Source of the DNA: Trifolium pratense
Lineage: Eukaryota > Streptophyta > Magnoliopsida > Fabales > Fabaceae
Direction of reading: 5' to 3'
DNA length: 64,000 bases
NCBI RefSeq assembly: GCF_020283565.1
Contig: NC_060060.1
Span: 27,280,001-27,344,000 of the forward strand
Each line of letters opens with the position of its first letter. The stretch's first letter is position 1. Made by a program: the position numbers and the translations under genes. Below are positions 33,401 to 44,857 of the stretch, piece by piece. Under the pieces are notes generated by a model, which had not been told where the DNA came from, searched no databases, and was given only the letters and a program-made list of their open reading frames with translations.

Positions 33401-36336
33401 TATTGATATTGTTGATTACTTTAAGCCCAGATTCACATTCGATAGAAAATGTGGTTGATCTCGTAAATTTTTTGAATGGTTATCTTAAGTATGCTTTGGG
33501 TCGTTTGGTTCAAATTAACCATCAAAGTCGCTTGAGAATTAAGGCTACTGAAGCTTATGGACTTTCTCTGTCTTGCTTGCTTCTTTCTATGAGGCACCGC
33601 ACTTCTGATGTAAATCATGTTAGTTTAACAAAACGACCCTTTCCTATCAATGTTGAAAATTGTTTTAGAGTTGCCAAAATTAGTTTTCTCACTGACGAAA
33701 ATCTCATAAACTGTTTTTTATAACCTGCCTTGACAAGCTTATGAATAATACATAAAAACTTACAATATTTCAACATATAGGAAAGTGAGTGAATTTATGA
33801 AAAAACTAATTTTGGCAACTCAATAAACAATATTTCAACATATAGGATAGGGTAGGTTTGTTACGGTTACACTAAGAAATATTCCCTCCGTAACACTATA
33901 AGCAAAAATCGCTTTCCTAGGTTCATTTCATAACAAATGTATTTGGTCTATATTATAGATCAAATACATTAATTTTGTAATGAACAAAAAAAAAGAATTT
34001 TGCTTATATAATGTTACGGAGGGAGTAATAATAGATTTATATCAGAAGGTGCAACGCTCCATATGAAGACACGTAGGCGGAACTGAGGATTTTCGTAAGC
34101 TCCAATAGCCCCCAACACGTACCTTTCGAGTTAACAATTTGAAAATTTTAACAAGATCAACCAAATTTTCCATTAATGTGTATTTTGGTTAAGGTAATAA
34201 ACAATATCGATAAAAATGACTAATTGTTGGTTATTTTCATCTCCTAATAGGAACAATATCAATCCATTAGAAGATGAAAAGAACCTACAATTAGTTGTTT
34301 ATATGGATATTGTTGATATGGATATTGTTGATTACCTTAAACCTAGATTCACATTGATGGAAAATGTGGTAGATCTCGTAAAATTTTCAAATGGTTATGC
34401 GTTGGGTTGTTTGGTTCAAATTAACCATCAAAATCGCTCGGGAATTATGGCTACCGAAGCTTATGGACTTCCTCTGTTTCGCCTCCGTCTCTTCATATGA
34501 GGCGATGCACTTCTGATGTAAATCTTGTCAGTGTAACAAACCGACTCTTTCCTATTTATGTTGAGAATTGTTTTAAAGTTGCAAAAATTAGTTTCTTCAC
34601 TAACGAAAATCTCATAAACTGTTTTTTTTTACCTGCCTTGACAAGCTTATGAATAATACATAAAAACTTACAATATTTCAACACAAAAGAAAGTGAGTGA
34701 ATTTATGAAAAAACTAATTTTGGCAACTCAATAAACAATATTTCAACATATAGGAAAGGCGTTTGAGGTTTAAAATGCCCTTAATTGGGAAGTTGTTTAT
34801 AGGGCTCTAGGAGTTGGAGAGCCTACAATATATTCTAGGCAAACAACTAAAAAGAGAAGCTCCTGTCCCTAGTGTTGTTGGCGCTTCATCTAAAACAAAA
34901 ACAAAAAAGAGGTTGGCTGGTTGTACTTCATCCATGAAGGGAAAACAAGTTGTTGTAGGGCAATTGTTCAACCCAATCAGAAGCTATGAAATGACAATGA
35001 ACAGGAAGGAAATTTTTTTATAACTTTGTGAACCCTCATGATTTTCCTAGAACATGATCGATTAACCTTGTTTGAGTTTTGTTTGCATCATAGAGCATGA
35101 TTCATTGACATTTGTAGAAAAATGATTTTGGCGTGTGGCCAGCCGAGGGGAGGGGAGAAAAGGTCGTGTGTGGGAGACCATATATATATGGTGTAGAAAG
35201 TTCACCATATTAGTGTAAGAGTTAGATCAATCTAATGGTTAGTAATAATAGTGCATATTAGACCACCTGTAATGATGGTCTATACTAGTTGTTGCCTCAA
35301 GTTACAACAAATGAGTTGGAAAATATTAGATGGTGATTGCGTAGCACAATACAGTGAGAGATGGAAATGTATCACCATTGAAGGTTTTTAACCTACTTCA
35401 ATAGTATATAGATTATTTTTTCTTTCTAGAACTGCAAAGTTGCTCTGTAAAGCTTTGACTTGATTTGCTTATTCTACTACCATATAAACATGATAGCATA
35501 AACTAATCAGATTAAACTTTATTCTATTATGATTTGAAATGATGTTTATTCTAGTTCTTACCTTCAACTTTCAACTCTTTCACTGCCCACTTGTCTTCTA
35601 AATGGTGTTTTTAAATCAATATCATTAGAATTGATTTTGAGTTCTTTTATGCGTCATATCTTATTCCATTGCTTTATACTATTAGACTTTATACTATCAG
35701 TTACCATCTAACATAGTTTGCTAACATGGTAGAACATCTTTCTTCTTCCTCAATGATTTACTTTAGAAACAAATACAAAATTAGAAATTAAAGATATCAA
35801 TGAAATTGTGGCTATGTTGTTAGCTAAAACCACTTTATATGCCATTAATTTCTTGATAAGCCAAATATCGCAGATTACAGAGAAAGGACCCATCAGAGAC
35901 TACTTGGGGCGTCCATTAATGACTGCGACAAATGATTCCAATCCATGGTGGTTAGTTTTCAAGCAGGCTATAACTTCCACTGGAGAAAAACTTTCAAGGC
36001 CTGAAATTCTTGCATCCACAACCGATGCTCGATATATTAGACAGAAAGGGATTCCTGTACTTGGTTTTTCGCCAATGAAAAATACTCCCATCTTGCTTCA
36101 TGACCACAATGAGGTTAAACAACTTTTCCAATTCTTAGTAATTCTGTGTAACTTTTAATTCCCTTCTGCATGAACATGAACTCTTTTACTTTGTTATATA
36201 CTTTTCTTTTTACTCCTGTGACTTTCACATGCAGCATCTACGAGATACCGTGTACTTGAAGGGAATACATGTATACGAGTCTTTGATAAGCTCCTTGAGT
36301 TCGTTTATACCGCGTAGCTGTAGGCAAGTTCGTTGA
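30500..36336 (+). CDS. ACY1: Aminoacylase-1 (M20 family metallopeptidase), secretory-type N-terminus
   Basis: Hydrolyses N-acyl-L-amino acids to free amino acids with a two-zinc M20 active site. Four exons join in phase 0: 30500-31363, 31724-31861, 35874-36113 and 36235-36336, giving 447 residues, the normal plant length. Active-site features are H105 in LNSHLDSVP, D138 in ARGAQDDKC, the catalytic Glu pair in PDEEIGG (172-173), D199 in ALDEG, H231 in PGHGS, and the late His in ILLHDHNE. All expected ligands appear present. Residues 8-27 are strongly hydrophobic after a short basic start, suggesting entry to the secretory pathway, as predicted for plant homologues. The ATG at 30500 is the first in frame after the TATA-like box. 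Intron 2 is 4.0 kb and holds the chromomethylase-fragment array and a MITE; if it splices normally, the protein is unaffected. Confidence 0.9.
32940..33331 (-). pseudogene. Chromomethylase fragment, minus arm 1
   Basis: On the minus strand the reading starts at the end of motif IV (EISGFNRFRNN), passes QLVVFMDIV with a stop just before it, and continues to [32 protein letters not shown], the motif VIII region. It has an in-frame stop and frame changes, and runs into the parental intron after PSD. Same segment as the copy at 9472. Confidence 0.75.
33332..33725 (+). pseudogene. Chromomethylase fragment, plus arm 1
   Basis: Begins DFNRFRNSNNALED, continues with IDIVDYFKPRFTF, then in another frame [30 protein letters not shown] and EAYGLSL. 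Frame change and a stop near 33392. The tail is intron-derived. It diverges head-to-head from minus arm 1 around 33331/33332. Confidence 0.75.
33791..34250 (-). pseudogene. Chromomethylase fragment, minus arm 2, split by a MITE
   Basis: Minus-strand reading gives GDENNQQLVIFIDIVYYL and, further on, EAT/PQFRLRVFIWSVAPSD-like sequence, with frame breaks. The 134-bp Stowaway element at 33892-34025 interrupts the intron-derived tail. Confidence 0.7.
33892..34025. mobile_element. Stowaway-type MITE (134 bp)
   Basis: Tips TTCCCTCCGTAACA and, reversed, CTCCCTCCGTAACA. TA target duplication at 33890-33891 and 34026-34027. The hairpin body pairs CAAATGTATTTG-type words. Its insertion postdates the chromomethylase array. 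Confidence 0.85.
34251..34690 (+). pseudogene. Chromomethylase fragment, plus arm 2
   Basis: The clearest copy in this cluster: NPLEDEKNLQLVVYMDIV, with MDIVD duplicated (an 18-bp tandem repeat, about 34303-34338), then [37 protein letters not shown] and TEAYGLPLFRLRLFI before a stop at 34498. It lacks motif IV and everything outside this segment. Confidence 0.8.
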
Positions 36337-37739
36337 GTTGCTCATCTCATTCTGACACTGTTGATAGGGGTATATGATTATATCTTTGTTGTTTGAAGAA
36401 AATACAAATTTGTGTTTTAAATTTCCTTGATGATTGAGGGATTTCTCTGAATGCGTATTGTATCCATAAAGTTTGTTATAACCAATGTAATATATATCTT
36501 TGAATAATTTGAAATGAACTCTCTGTATTACATACTGAAATTATACAGATTTGTATATGAAAGATAAGGTAAATAGAGAAAATATTTTAATAATTGGAAA
36601 TAATTAACACCTTCCTCAAATTGGAGCATACGTGCATTTAGTTTGTTATGTAAAATGAATCTTACCTAAAACCACTAGGTTTGGTCTAGTGGGGTTTACA
36701 GGTCCTGAGTTCGATTATCAGCTTATTGTAAATGAAAAATAAAATGAATCTTATATAATTTTCTTTCCTCCCTCTTTCCTTCCACTCAACCTAATGGATC
36801 CTAGGAGTCTTCCTCCTTGGCCTTGTGAGGGAAATTCTGAGGGTTTGAGTCATATACACTCTTCTTTTCAGAGTGATAGAAATTTTAGAGTTTTATGCTT
36901 TAGATTATGAGAGAGATCTAAGAGTTGTTTGATCCACATGTCTTTATTATTTTCTCATTCAGGGTTAGTGTGTTCATTGCGGTATGTTTTTGCTGTTTAC
37001 TTTTATTTATGTATCGTATTTATTTCCCCCCAGTTATTTTGGTCCAACCATTTTTATGGCATGCTTTCAAATGGGGGGGATGGGTAAGTTTTTTTTTTGT
37101 TGATGTTCATCAATATCGTGGTCAATATTTTGACTCGGAGATGGCCAAATATGCAGGGTTAATTTCCAATTGGGAGTGATTTTGATTGATGAGTTACTTT
37201 GAAGTTCTTATTGATGAGTTACTTTGAAGTTCTTTTTATTTTATTTTTATTTTTCTTTTCTTTATTTATTTATCTATAATATTCTTGCTGAGAGTCTTAT
37301 ATATCCGATGTGAGAAGTCTTGAACATAGGTTTATAAGTAGAGATAATCTTCACCTTATAAGTTAGGCACAACTTCAAATTTTAAAATTGTATCAAAACA
37401 TATATATTCTATTAGGTTTATCCTCTTGGGTCACCCTACACCCAACATGTATACAGTGTCAAGATACATTGTAAAAAATTAAGAAAATGGGCTATCTTGA
37501 AGTAACTAGTATCTTGTAAGACTACGAAGAAGTTCAAATAGTTAATAAATAGTCTCCAATTTGACGGTCGGTTTTTTAAAAATTGGTTTTATGGTTAAAA
37601 TTGGCTACAAAAAATTAATGGTCGAAATTCAATGATTTGAAATAAAATGACAATTTAAAAATACAAGAACTTGAAAGTAAAAATGCTTTAAAGTAAAAGA
37701 CTGAAATGTAAATTGTGTAGAAATGAAATAGATCGAGTG
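36337..37739. other. Intergenic region downstream of aminoacylase, with a SINE relic
   Basis: Aminoacylase 3' UTR to perhaps 36500. At about 36662-36745 (plus) TTTGGTCTAGTGGGG and CCTGAGTTCGATTATC are A/B-box-like, matching the SINE family at 40308 and 58085 (minus). An open stretch at 36925-37179 is rich in hydrophobic residues but not recognised. A 24-bp tandem repeat (TGATGAGTTACTTTGAAGTT) lies at about 37187-37230. Confidence 0.5.
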
Positions 37740-38130
37740 ATAAAACAACAATCAAATTTGTTTTAATCAGTGTCAAGTTCGGCCCATTTAGACGTCGAGT
37801 TCGGCCCATTACACGTTGGTCCCGAGCCAAATTTTCCTATCCGGTCACAGAAGCATCCACTTCTATAACAGTCAACATTAGAATGATTGACATTTACTGC
37901 CAATCATGACTCTTCAACTATTATTCTGAAAACCATCAACATCGAGGCCGCAATCACACTATTGATTTTGGCCCATTTTGGGGACTACATATATATAGCC
38001 TTCTCAGGTAGAAGGACAAATATCTTATTCCTATTTTCTAAAACCTCAGAGTGTTTTGCAGGTACAACCCTTTCACAACCACCGTGCGAAGAGGTGTTTA
38101 CTGACTATGATCATTTTGATCAGGTAAGAT
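37740..38130 (+). repeat. Gypsy-type LTR fragment
   Basis: The layout ATTGACATTTACTGCCA, GGGGACTACATATATATAGCC, AACCTCAGAGTGTTTTGCAG, GTACAACCC is typical of the 3' half of plant Ty3/Gypsy LTRs (TATA box, then U5 with a GAGTGTTTTGCAG-like word). Related to 44430-44800 but well diverged. Confidence 0.5.
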
Positions 38131-40062
38131 CAAACCCCAAAAAGAAGAAGGACAACAACATTTCAAATAATTTTTTTGTTGTTGAATATAGTGTGTAGTA
38201 CGAAGTAGCTTACGAAGGTCACTTGTTGTGCCTCGTAGTGGATCAAGATTCAAGAAGTAGGTGTTGTTGGCCCATAATTCATTATACTATTAATTGTTGC
38301 GTCGCATTGCATCATATAAAAACAGCTATCAAACACTATCTAATCACTATATGATATATGATATGGTTGTTGATTTATTTGACAATGCCATTTGCTACTT
38401 CAATTTTTTCTAGGAAGTTTCACTAGATATCCTTTCACTGTAGAATAACAGAAAATTTCAGATTTGATTCTTTTAATTTTAAGAATATCTTATCCCCCTC
38501 ACCACATGGATCTTGCCTCTTTATCCCCCTCCCACCAACAACCTTCTAAATATCAAATCCTTTTAATGCGCACTTTCGCCCATCCCTCTCTTAGCCAGCC
38601 TCATTTAAATCTCAATTGCTTAAAAATTTATCAGTCGTGAGTCGAAAGAGTTCGACACTAACTCGAAGAGTGTTCTTTATATTTCTTTATCAACTGGTAC
38701 TTTTATTGGGAGTTTGGAATCAACTCGAAGAGTGCTCTTTATCTTTCGGTATCAACTACTTGACATCAATTTGGAGTTTGACACCGACTCAAAGAATGCT
38801 CTTTACATTTCCGTATCAAGTTGCGACACATCATATTAATATTTGTTAATTTTAGAATGAGATAACACTTTTGTTGGTCTCAACATCCAAATGCATGCAT
38901 CTGCATGGTTTTTGAGTGAGGTCACTTCATGGTTGCTATTTGGTCCTACATTTTATTTGGTTGTCGTTTTCATATTAGTCTCATAGTACGGAAGGTCGTA
39001 GAGTCGGTACGGGCCAGTTAGGAAAGAGAAGGTGCAGAATCATATTATTAAAGTTTCCTATAATTAATAAAAAGTAAAAAAATATAAAAATGCACTACCA
39101 TACCATGCATCCACATTTATACTTCGGCAACATATGATGCATAGCTGTTTGGCTAATGTGAAAAATATAAAAATGCACTACCATGTAATATGTTGTCGAA
39201 TGTGAAAATTAGTTGAGGTTTTGGCTAATTAATAATAGAGTATTGTTATTTAGAATTGTTATAATTTATAAGCGTTAAATGTCGCCACATAAGATTATTT
39301 TTTTTTTATATAAAAAAATTCTTATTAAATAGTATTTTCATTAATAATATAATATCTTACGTGTAATTCTTTTATTTTTTTCAATCAATTACGTCGAAGA
39401 AATAAATTTTAATTTAAATACAATTTTTGTCTCCATTTTAACAAAATCTGCACTTTTAATTTTCTTATTTATTTTTCGCAATTTAGTTTTTCAATTTTTA
39501 AAATTGAAGATATTTAGTCCCTCCATGAATTTAGCAATTGATTTTTGATGATGTGACAATCATCTAATTACTCCATCAGTTCCCTTTTATAAGCATATAT
39601 TAATATTTTTTAAGCATATTAAGAAAAGTTGATAGTGTAATTGATGTGTAATTTTGAGTATTATAATTACTAAATTATCTTTTGTGAAATGATGTATTTA
39701 TAGTTGATTTTTCATATTTCAATGTAAAGAAGTAATATTAAACAGGGTTATGTTTCGAAAAAAGTAATAAATGTGTTTTGGAACTTGAAAATGAACTTAT
39801 ATTTAGGGACAAAATTTTTCTTTCAAAGTGTGTTTATAATTAGGGATAGAGAGTAAGTGGTATGGACATTTAACTCATATATGTAGCAACCATTTCTTCT
39901 TTCATTCCATGTCACTTAATAATGATATTTTCTATTCTCTTCAATCAGGGTTGTATTTGATGGAGGGCGAACGTCCTAGGTCCCTAAAAATTAAGTGCCC
40001 AAAAATAATTTAATTTAAGGGTATATTAGTATTATACATTCTAAAAAAATAAAAATAAATAA
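38131..40062. other. Intergenic DNA with a degenerate tandem repeat and a Stowaway relic
   Basis: At about 38630-38830 three imperfect copies of a unit with GACACTAACTCGAAGAGTG / CTCTTTATATTTC / GTATCAACT follow each other. At about 39570-39862 TTCCCTTTTATAAGCATATA and GGGATAGAGAGTAAG look like a worn Stowaway-type MITE. No gene recognised. Confidence 0.5.
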
Positions 40063-40283
40063 GGGCCCGTTTGAAATTACTTATTTTTGAGCTTATACAA
40101 AACAGCTTATGCAAATAAACAAGTTTTTATATATTATTATAAATTTGTCAAGATAGTTTATGAAAAAATAACTTATAAAAATACAATTTTCGTTAGTGAG
40201 AACTTATAAATTACCATAAAACTTATTTATTTGCATGAGTTATTTTTTATAAGCTCAAAAATAAGTTATTTCAAACGGGTTCC
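40063..40283. repeat. MITE (~220 bp)
   Basis: GGGCCCGTTTGAAATTACTT on the left pairs with AATAACTTATTTCAAACGGGTT-like sequence (reversed) on the right. The inner parts TTTTTGAGCTTAT and ATAAGCTCAAAAA also pair. Common in legumes; no coding. Confidence 0.75.
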
Positions 40284-40307
40284 TATATACCAAAATTGTT
40301 TTTTTTT

Positions 40308-40394
40308 TTATTTACAATGACTAGGGTCGAACCCAGGACCTATAGCGTACTATCCAAACCCCTTACCACTAAACCAAACCTAGTGGCTTATATA
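40308..40394 (-). repeat. tRNA-derived SINE
   Basis: On the minus strand GTTTGGTTTAGTGGTAAGGG (A box) and CCTGGGTTCGACCCTAG (B box), about 30 bases apart, then CATTGTAAATAAAAAAAA. Same family as 58085-58172 (minus) and 36662-36745 (plus). Confidence 0.7.
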
Positions 40395-40508
40395 CCAAAA
40401 TTCTTAAGTGTTGAAAATAATATGCCTAAATATCTTTTGAAGATTTTATAGTTAAATATATTTTAGATTTATATTTACAATAATATATCGTAAGAAGTTG
40501 CAATTTAA

Positions 40509-40833
40509 GGGTGCGTTTGATTCGTAAAACAACAAGGACTGAACAAAACAGTACAGAACATAACAAGATAATACAGGACATGACAAAACTGTACCGAAGA
40601 GATATAGGACGATAATATTTTTATATTCGAAAATAAAATGGGTATTTTCGTATTTTTTATAGTTGTACTGTGGACAAAAAGTTGTCCCGTGGTTCAGTGA
40701 GGGACAAAAAATCTTGTTTTTTCTATCCTTTGTTACCTAATTTTTCCAGTCCCATAACCAGTTTCAAATCAAACAGGGTACAACAAAAGTTGTCATGTCT
40801 AGTCCCTTATTTTTTAGCAGATCAAACGCACCC
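40509..40833. mobile_element. PIF/Harbinger-type MITE (325 bp)
   Basis: Tips GGGTGCGTTTGATTCG and, reversed, GGGTGCGTTTGATCTGC. TAA target duplication at 40506-40508 and 40834-40836. Subterminal words AGTCCCTTATTTT and TTGTCCCGTGG. Non-coding. Confidence 0.85.
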
Positions 40834-42959
40834 TAAATAAACGTGCGTTGGAGTTACAATAAAAGAAGTGGAAGGTATAATGCTGTATTTTGAGAAATAT
40901 AGAAATGAAGGCTTTACATCTAGGATATTGCCAAAAAATTTGCATTTGATATTTAGGTATAGAGTCTACGCTTCCAACAAAGTATTGTAGCTTTATAAAA
41001 AGACGATATGATATGATGAGAATGATAATCCACGAATATGTGTTCTAATAATTTTTAAAAGCGAGTGAAATTTAAAGTAAATTTTACTATATGAGTTCTT
41101 TTTTATAAGTATATGAAACTATTATTATTAATTTTTTTTTTGGTAAAGTATATGAAACTATTTTATTTGATTTAAAACCTAAAGTAAGAGCTTAATAATC
41201 TCACTCTCGAATGATCTGAGCCATTCTATTATGTGCAATAAAAGATCTCTATTTTCAACCGTTTAACTATTAATATTTATTTATATCTTTCCATTTAGCT
41301 ATTTAATCATTATATAATTTGGCAATATGTCTTGCAAAATATATAATCATGTGGGTACAAAATCTATTGTGGTCGAGACTTTAATACATTTACATTGTTG
41401 CATTATACAACTCAATTGAAAACCAACGATGCAACGCATGCTTCTTGGACAACTGGAAGTCTTGTGACATCTAATAGCGGCTGCAATGAAATAAGAATGA
41501 GATGAAATATTAATTCTTACAAAGAAAAGAAGGAGGAAAATTGAAAAGGATAAAAAATGGATTACCGTAAACATTTGTTGGAAAAATAATTAGAAAGAAA
41601 AAGATAGTCATAACACAAACAAATTTGACAATTCCAGCCATATTCCTCCGCCTCTTTTTGCATGTAAGTTTTTTTTCAGCTTTATAATTTATAGAGCTAA
41701 TCCTCTCATTACATCTATTAAATTAAATAGTTTTTTGCACTTTAGGAGTAGTGAAGAACCATTCTTAATATTAGAATTGTCATTATATGTTTCTTAAGTA
41801 CATTAATATGTTGTGTTTGTCGTCCCTTTAGCACAATTAATAAAGAGGTTACATAAAAGATTACCAATCTTAATATTTCATTCTTGTTTTTACTAAACTT
41901 CCATTAGGTTATACCTTTTCACAATAGGAATTAGATTACATTGCAAAAGATAATATTCCAATAAGATGACACCTCAAGATCATCATCTATCATTTGAAGT
42001 ACCCTGATAATAAATATATTAAAGTAAAATAAAAAAAAAACTTGGATAAATTAGGCAAAAACCCAAAGAAACAATCGTGTGACCAAACAAAAACATCTCC
42101 ATTAAAATATTTAGCAACAAAACTCAATGAAATGAATAAGTTTTTTTTTTTAAGCAAAAGGAAGGGCATGATCTGCACCATTTCATATAGATTAAACTTA
42201 AAAAAAAAGATAGATTACAAAAGAACTGCATTATACCACATAAATATGTAGCAATTAAAGATAATACAATTAAGTTCAACTGCAAGTGGTTTTAGAACCC
42301 AACCCAAACAGGTAAGAAAAAAATCAAAACTGCCGCCGTTTGGATAGAACATAGAAAAAACCAACTCCATCTTTGTCAAAAGAGATGAACATTAGCGTGC
42401 AACAACATCAGAAGTTTAATTTGATTGTATATCGAAAAATGAAATGTAGAATGTGTTTATAGGCAAAGCAAATTCTACACGCAAAAATATCGTGACCTAA
42501 AAAATCTTTCCTTGACTTGCCTTATTCGGCTATTGCGCATGTGGTGCATATTTCTACCCATTACTAGGTTTACGTGGCACCCAACTTTTGACTTGATTTC
42601 CCCTATACAATGGCATAAAATATAGAGTCCAGATCCACTCCATTACTTTATCCTCCATTTCCCTCCAGTTTTCCTCTGATGAATGACATGTGGCAATTAA
42701 AATTTTTATGGTTCAATTAAACTTCAGTATAGGTTCAATTTTAATGGATGAGATTAAACTTCAGTATAGGTTCAATTTTTATGGTTACTTCTCTGTGCGC
42801 TTCCTCTTCTCTGTTTGCATTCAACAGTTTTGCAGTGCCACCGTCGACGGCCACCACCATGCCAAAGCTCCGCCACCACTATGTTTATATTATTAGTTCT
42901 TCTTTCTCTCAAATCCACCATGTCAAAGCTCTGCAATTTTTTCCCAAATCTTTTTTCCC
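40834..42959. other. Intergenic DNA, no gene recognised
   Basis: AT-rich. A short tandem duplication (two ~37-bp units with AAACTTCAGTATAGGTTCAA) lies at about 42717-42790. The open frames at 42690-43044 on both strands overlap this and match no family I know. Confidence 0.5.
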
Positions 42960-43413
42960 ATTGCAACACTCTAGATAGTGTATGTGAACCATTCCTAAGC
43001 TTTGAAGTACAGAATTGGTGAATGTTTGAGAAGTGTGTCTTCATCTATAAATTGTAACGTGTACAATCATAGTGGCTGTGATTAAGAGAAGTTGAGCGGA
43101 GGTTCTCATACCTAGGTGAGACTTAGGTAGAGTATAACACGGGTGGTGATTATGTGAAAAGTCATAAAGAGGTTGTTTATTGAAGACTTTGAACTAATAC
43201 TATCATAGTGGATTCATTCATGGATTGGTATCCCCCAGAGTTGGCTTATGCTGAACTGGGTTAACAAATAACTGTGTTATTTTGTTTTGTGCCTTTTACG
43301 TTTCTTTATTGTTCGTCTAGTTCAGTGTTGAACTCAGTGTTGGATCATTAAATCAAACATTAAGTGTGGGAGAATCGTGTTCAACATCATGTTACTAGTG
43401 TGCCAGAATTTCA
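42960..43413 (+). repeat. Truncated LTR related to the Sirevirus LTR
   Basis: The right part parallels the Sirevirus LTR in order and wording: AGTGGATTCATTC, GGATTGGTATCCCCCAGAGT, CTGAACTGGGTTAACAAA, and the same terminus GTGCCAGAATTTCA. No primer-binding site follows (TTAACAAATAG), so this is a solo or truncated LTR. The left end could not be placed. Confidence 0.65.
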
Positions 43414-44429
43414 TTAACAAATAGAACCTCAATTCAAAAAGAGAATGAAGATAACAAAAAAAAAAAAAAAAAAAGACATGCACCTTCGATATGAAAATAT
43501 TCAATAACTGAAATTGTCAAATACTCCTCAAATTTCTAACTGCGCAGTTGTTTAAGATGTTTCAACTCGTGTTCACGACTTTTTGTTTTTTTTAACAAAC
43601 ATCTTCAAACTTTTTTAACTTGTGAAGTGAACAAAATTCTTTATAAGGTCCAGCTAATCATCAAATGGCTAAAATCCACTAGCAAATGAAGTTTCGTTAT
43701 AATTTCCTTCAAGCATAGAGAGACCTTGCTTCCTTTTAGAATATTTGATTTGATGAATTTATAATTATTGCATTTAATTTATAATCATAAAATAAACAAA
43801 AGGAGTGTTGCAAGATCATGTGAAGATCATTAAAATAACTAACAATTGCATGTCAAAATGCCGTACCCTCGATCAACAACCCTGAATTATTGAATATCAG
43901 GTTTTGTACGTTAATTTCTTTCTTGTGGCTGTAAACTTAATGAAGGGATTACTTGAATTATTAAATACATCAGGTTTTGTATATAAAATTTGATGAATAT
44001 TCTGTGTGTCCCTCAATAGGTAACTATATGTCTATAATACGCAATCACAAGATGATTAATAGAAAAATAAACTATCCACAATTACTCTCTTCGTACTAAA
44101 ATATAAGCAAAAAGCGGTCAACCGTACTGAATGTATTTGGACTAAATTTTTAACTAAATACATTCACTTTAGTGGATCACTTTTACTTATATTTTGAGAT
44201 GGAGGAATATTTATATGAATTATGAATACTTAAAATCTTTATAATGGAAAAAGATGTGAAAAAAAATACACGTGGAAAGAGGAGAAGAGGACTGAGATTG
44301 ACGACAATATATTCCCTTCATGTGAACATGCCTAAATTAATTTTTTTTTTTTTATAAAAGATATGTATCCTTATCATACATATATACAATGACAAATAAA
44401 TAAATATATTTATTTTATTTTATTTCAGT
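43414..44429. other. Intergenic DNA with a degenerate Stowaway-type MITE
   Basis: At about 44090-44212 TCGTACTAAAATATAAGCAA and ACTTATATTTTGAGATGGAGG pair imperfectly around a TGTATTTGGACTAAA core. No gene recognised in the rest. Confidence 0.5.
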
Positions 44430-44800
44430 AGCGTTTTGGACTGGACCCAAGGCCCAATAGCTTAGAAGATCATTTTTCTATGATTGCATCATCCGGTCAA
44501 CATACATCATACCCAACATATCATAATGTTCGACATTGAAATGATTGACATTTACTGCCATCAAGGCTCTTCAGCCGTTTTTCGACAATCATTGATGACG
44601 TTGATATGCCCATCAATGGTCTTGGCCCAGCGCCGGGGCTATATACTCCTCTCATGCAGAGGAGTCAAGTACATTATTCTATTCTATTCTTAAAACCTTA
44701 GTTCACCTCTTACTGACTTAATTTAGCGTCGAAACATTTACTGGTACAAAACCCCATCTCATTCACCAGAATGGAAGATGAGCACCACCGAAAAAAAGTC
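44430..44800 (+). repeat. Gypsy-type LTR fragment
   Basis: ATTGACATTTACTGCCATCA, CGGGGCTATATACTCC, CTTACTGACTTAATTTAGCG, TTTACTGGTACAAAACCCC and then CACCAGAATGGAAGATGAGC. The order is as in the fragment at 37740. Diverged and without coding nearby. Confidence 0.5.
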
Positions 44801-44857
44801 ATCTCTGATCTAGGTACGATCAAGTAGTATGTATAAATTCAATTTATTTAATTATAT

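Larger units (their letters stand above)
32880..34765. repeat. Array of inverted chromomethylase fragments
   Basis: Order of fragments: minus (to 33331), plus (33332 to ~33790), minus (~33791-34250, split by a Stowaway MITE), plus (34251 to ~34690), then the start of a further minus unit to about 34765. The unit tails also match each other: GCCTTGACAAGCTTATGAAT occurs at about 33727 and 34634, and CTAATTTTGGCAACTCAATA at about 33808 and 34713. So the array is a tandem duplication of a head-to-head inverted pair. Paired arms differ at very roughly a fifth of positions by eye. Confidence 0.8.
31862..35873 (+). other. Intron 2 of the aminoacylase gene (4.0 kb)
   Basis: Donor GTGAGATC at 31862 and acceptor CGCAG before 35874. 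The middle (32880-34765) is the inverted chromomethylase-fragment array. At 34814-35023 an open stretch (QLKREAPVPSVVGASS) is not recognised and joins neither flanking exon. The rest is AT-rich. Confidence 0.75.

Noticed and set aside
34814..35023. Open stretch in aminoacylase intron 2 (QLKREAPVPSVVGASS...)
   Set aside because: No recognised domain, no splice phase with the neighbouring exons.
36925..37179. 84-codon hydrophobic open frame downstream of aminoacylase
   Set aside because: Composition-driven hydrophobicity in T-rich DNA; no similarity to a known membrane protein.
42690..43044. Overlapping open frames on both strands around CCACCACCATGCC
   Set aside because: They coexist over a GC-richer patch and a short duplication, with no family match.
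37740..44800. The two gypsy LTR fragments as the 5' and 3' LTRs of one element
   Set aside because: They are too diverged from each other and the 6.3 kb between them contains no gag/pol remnants and several independent MITEs.
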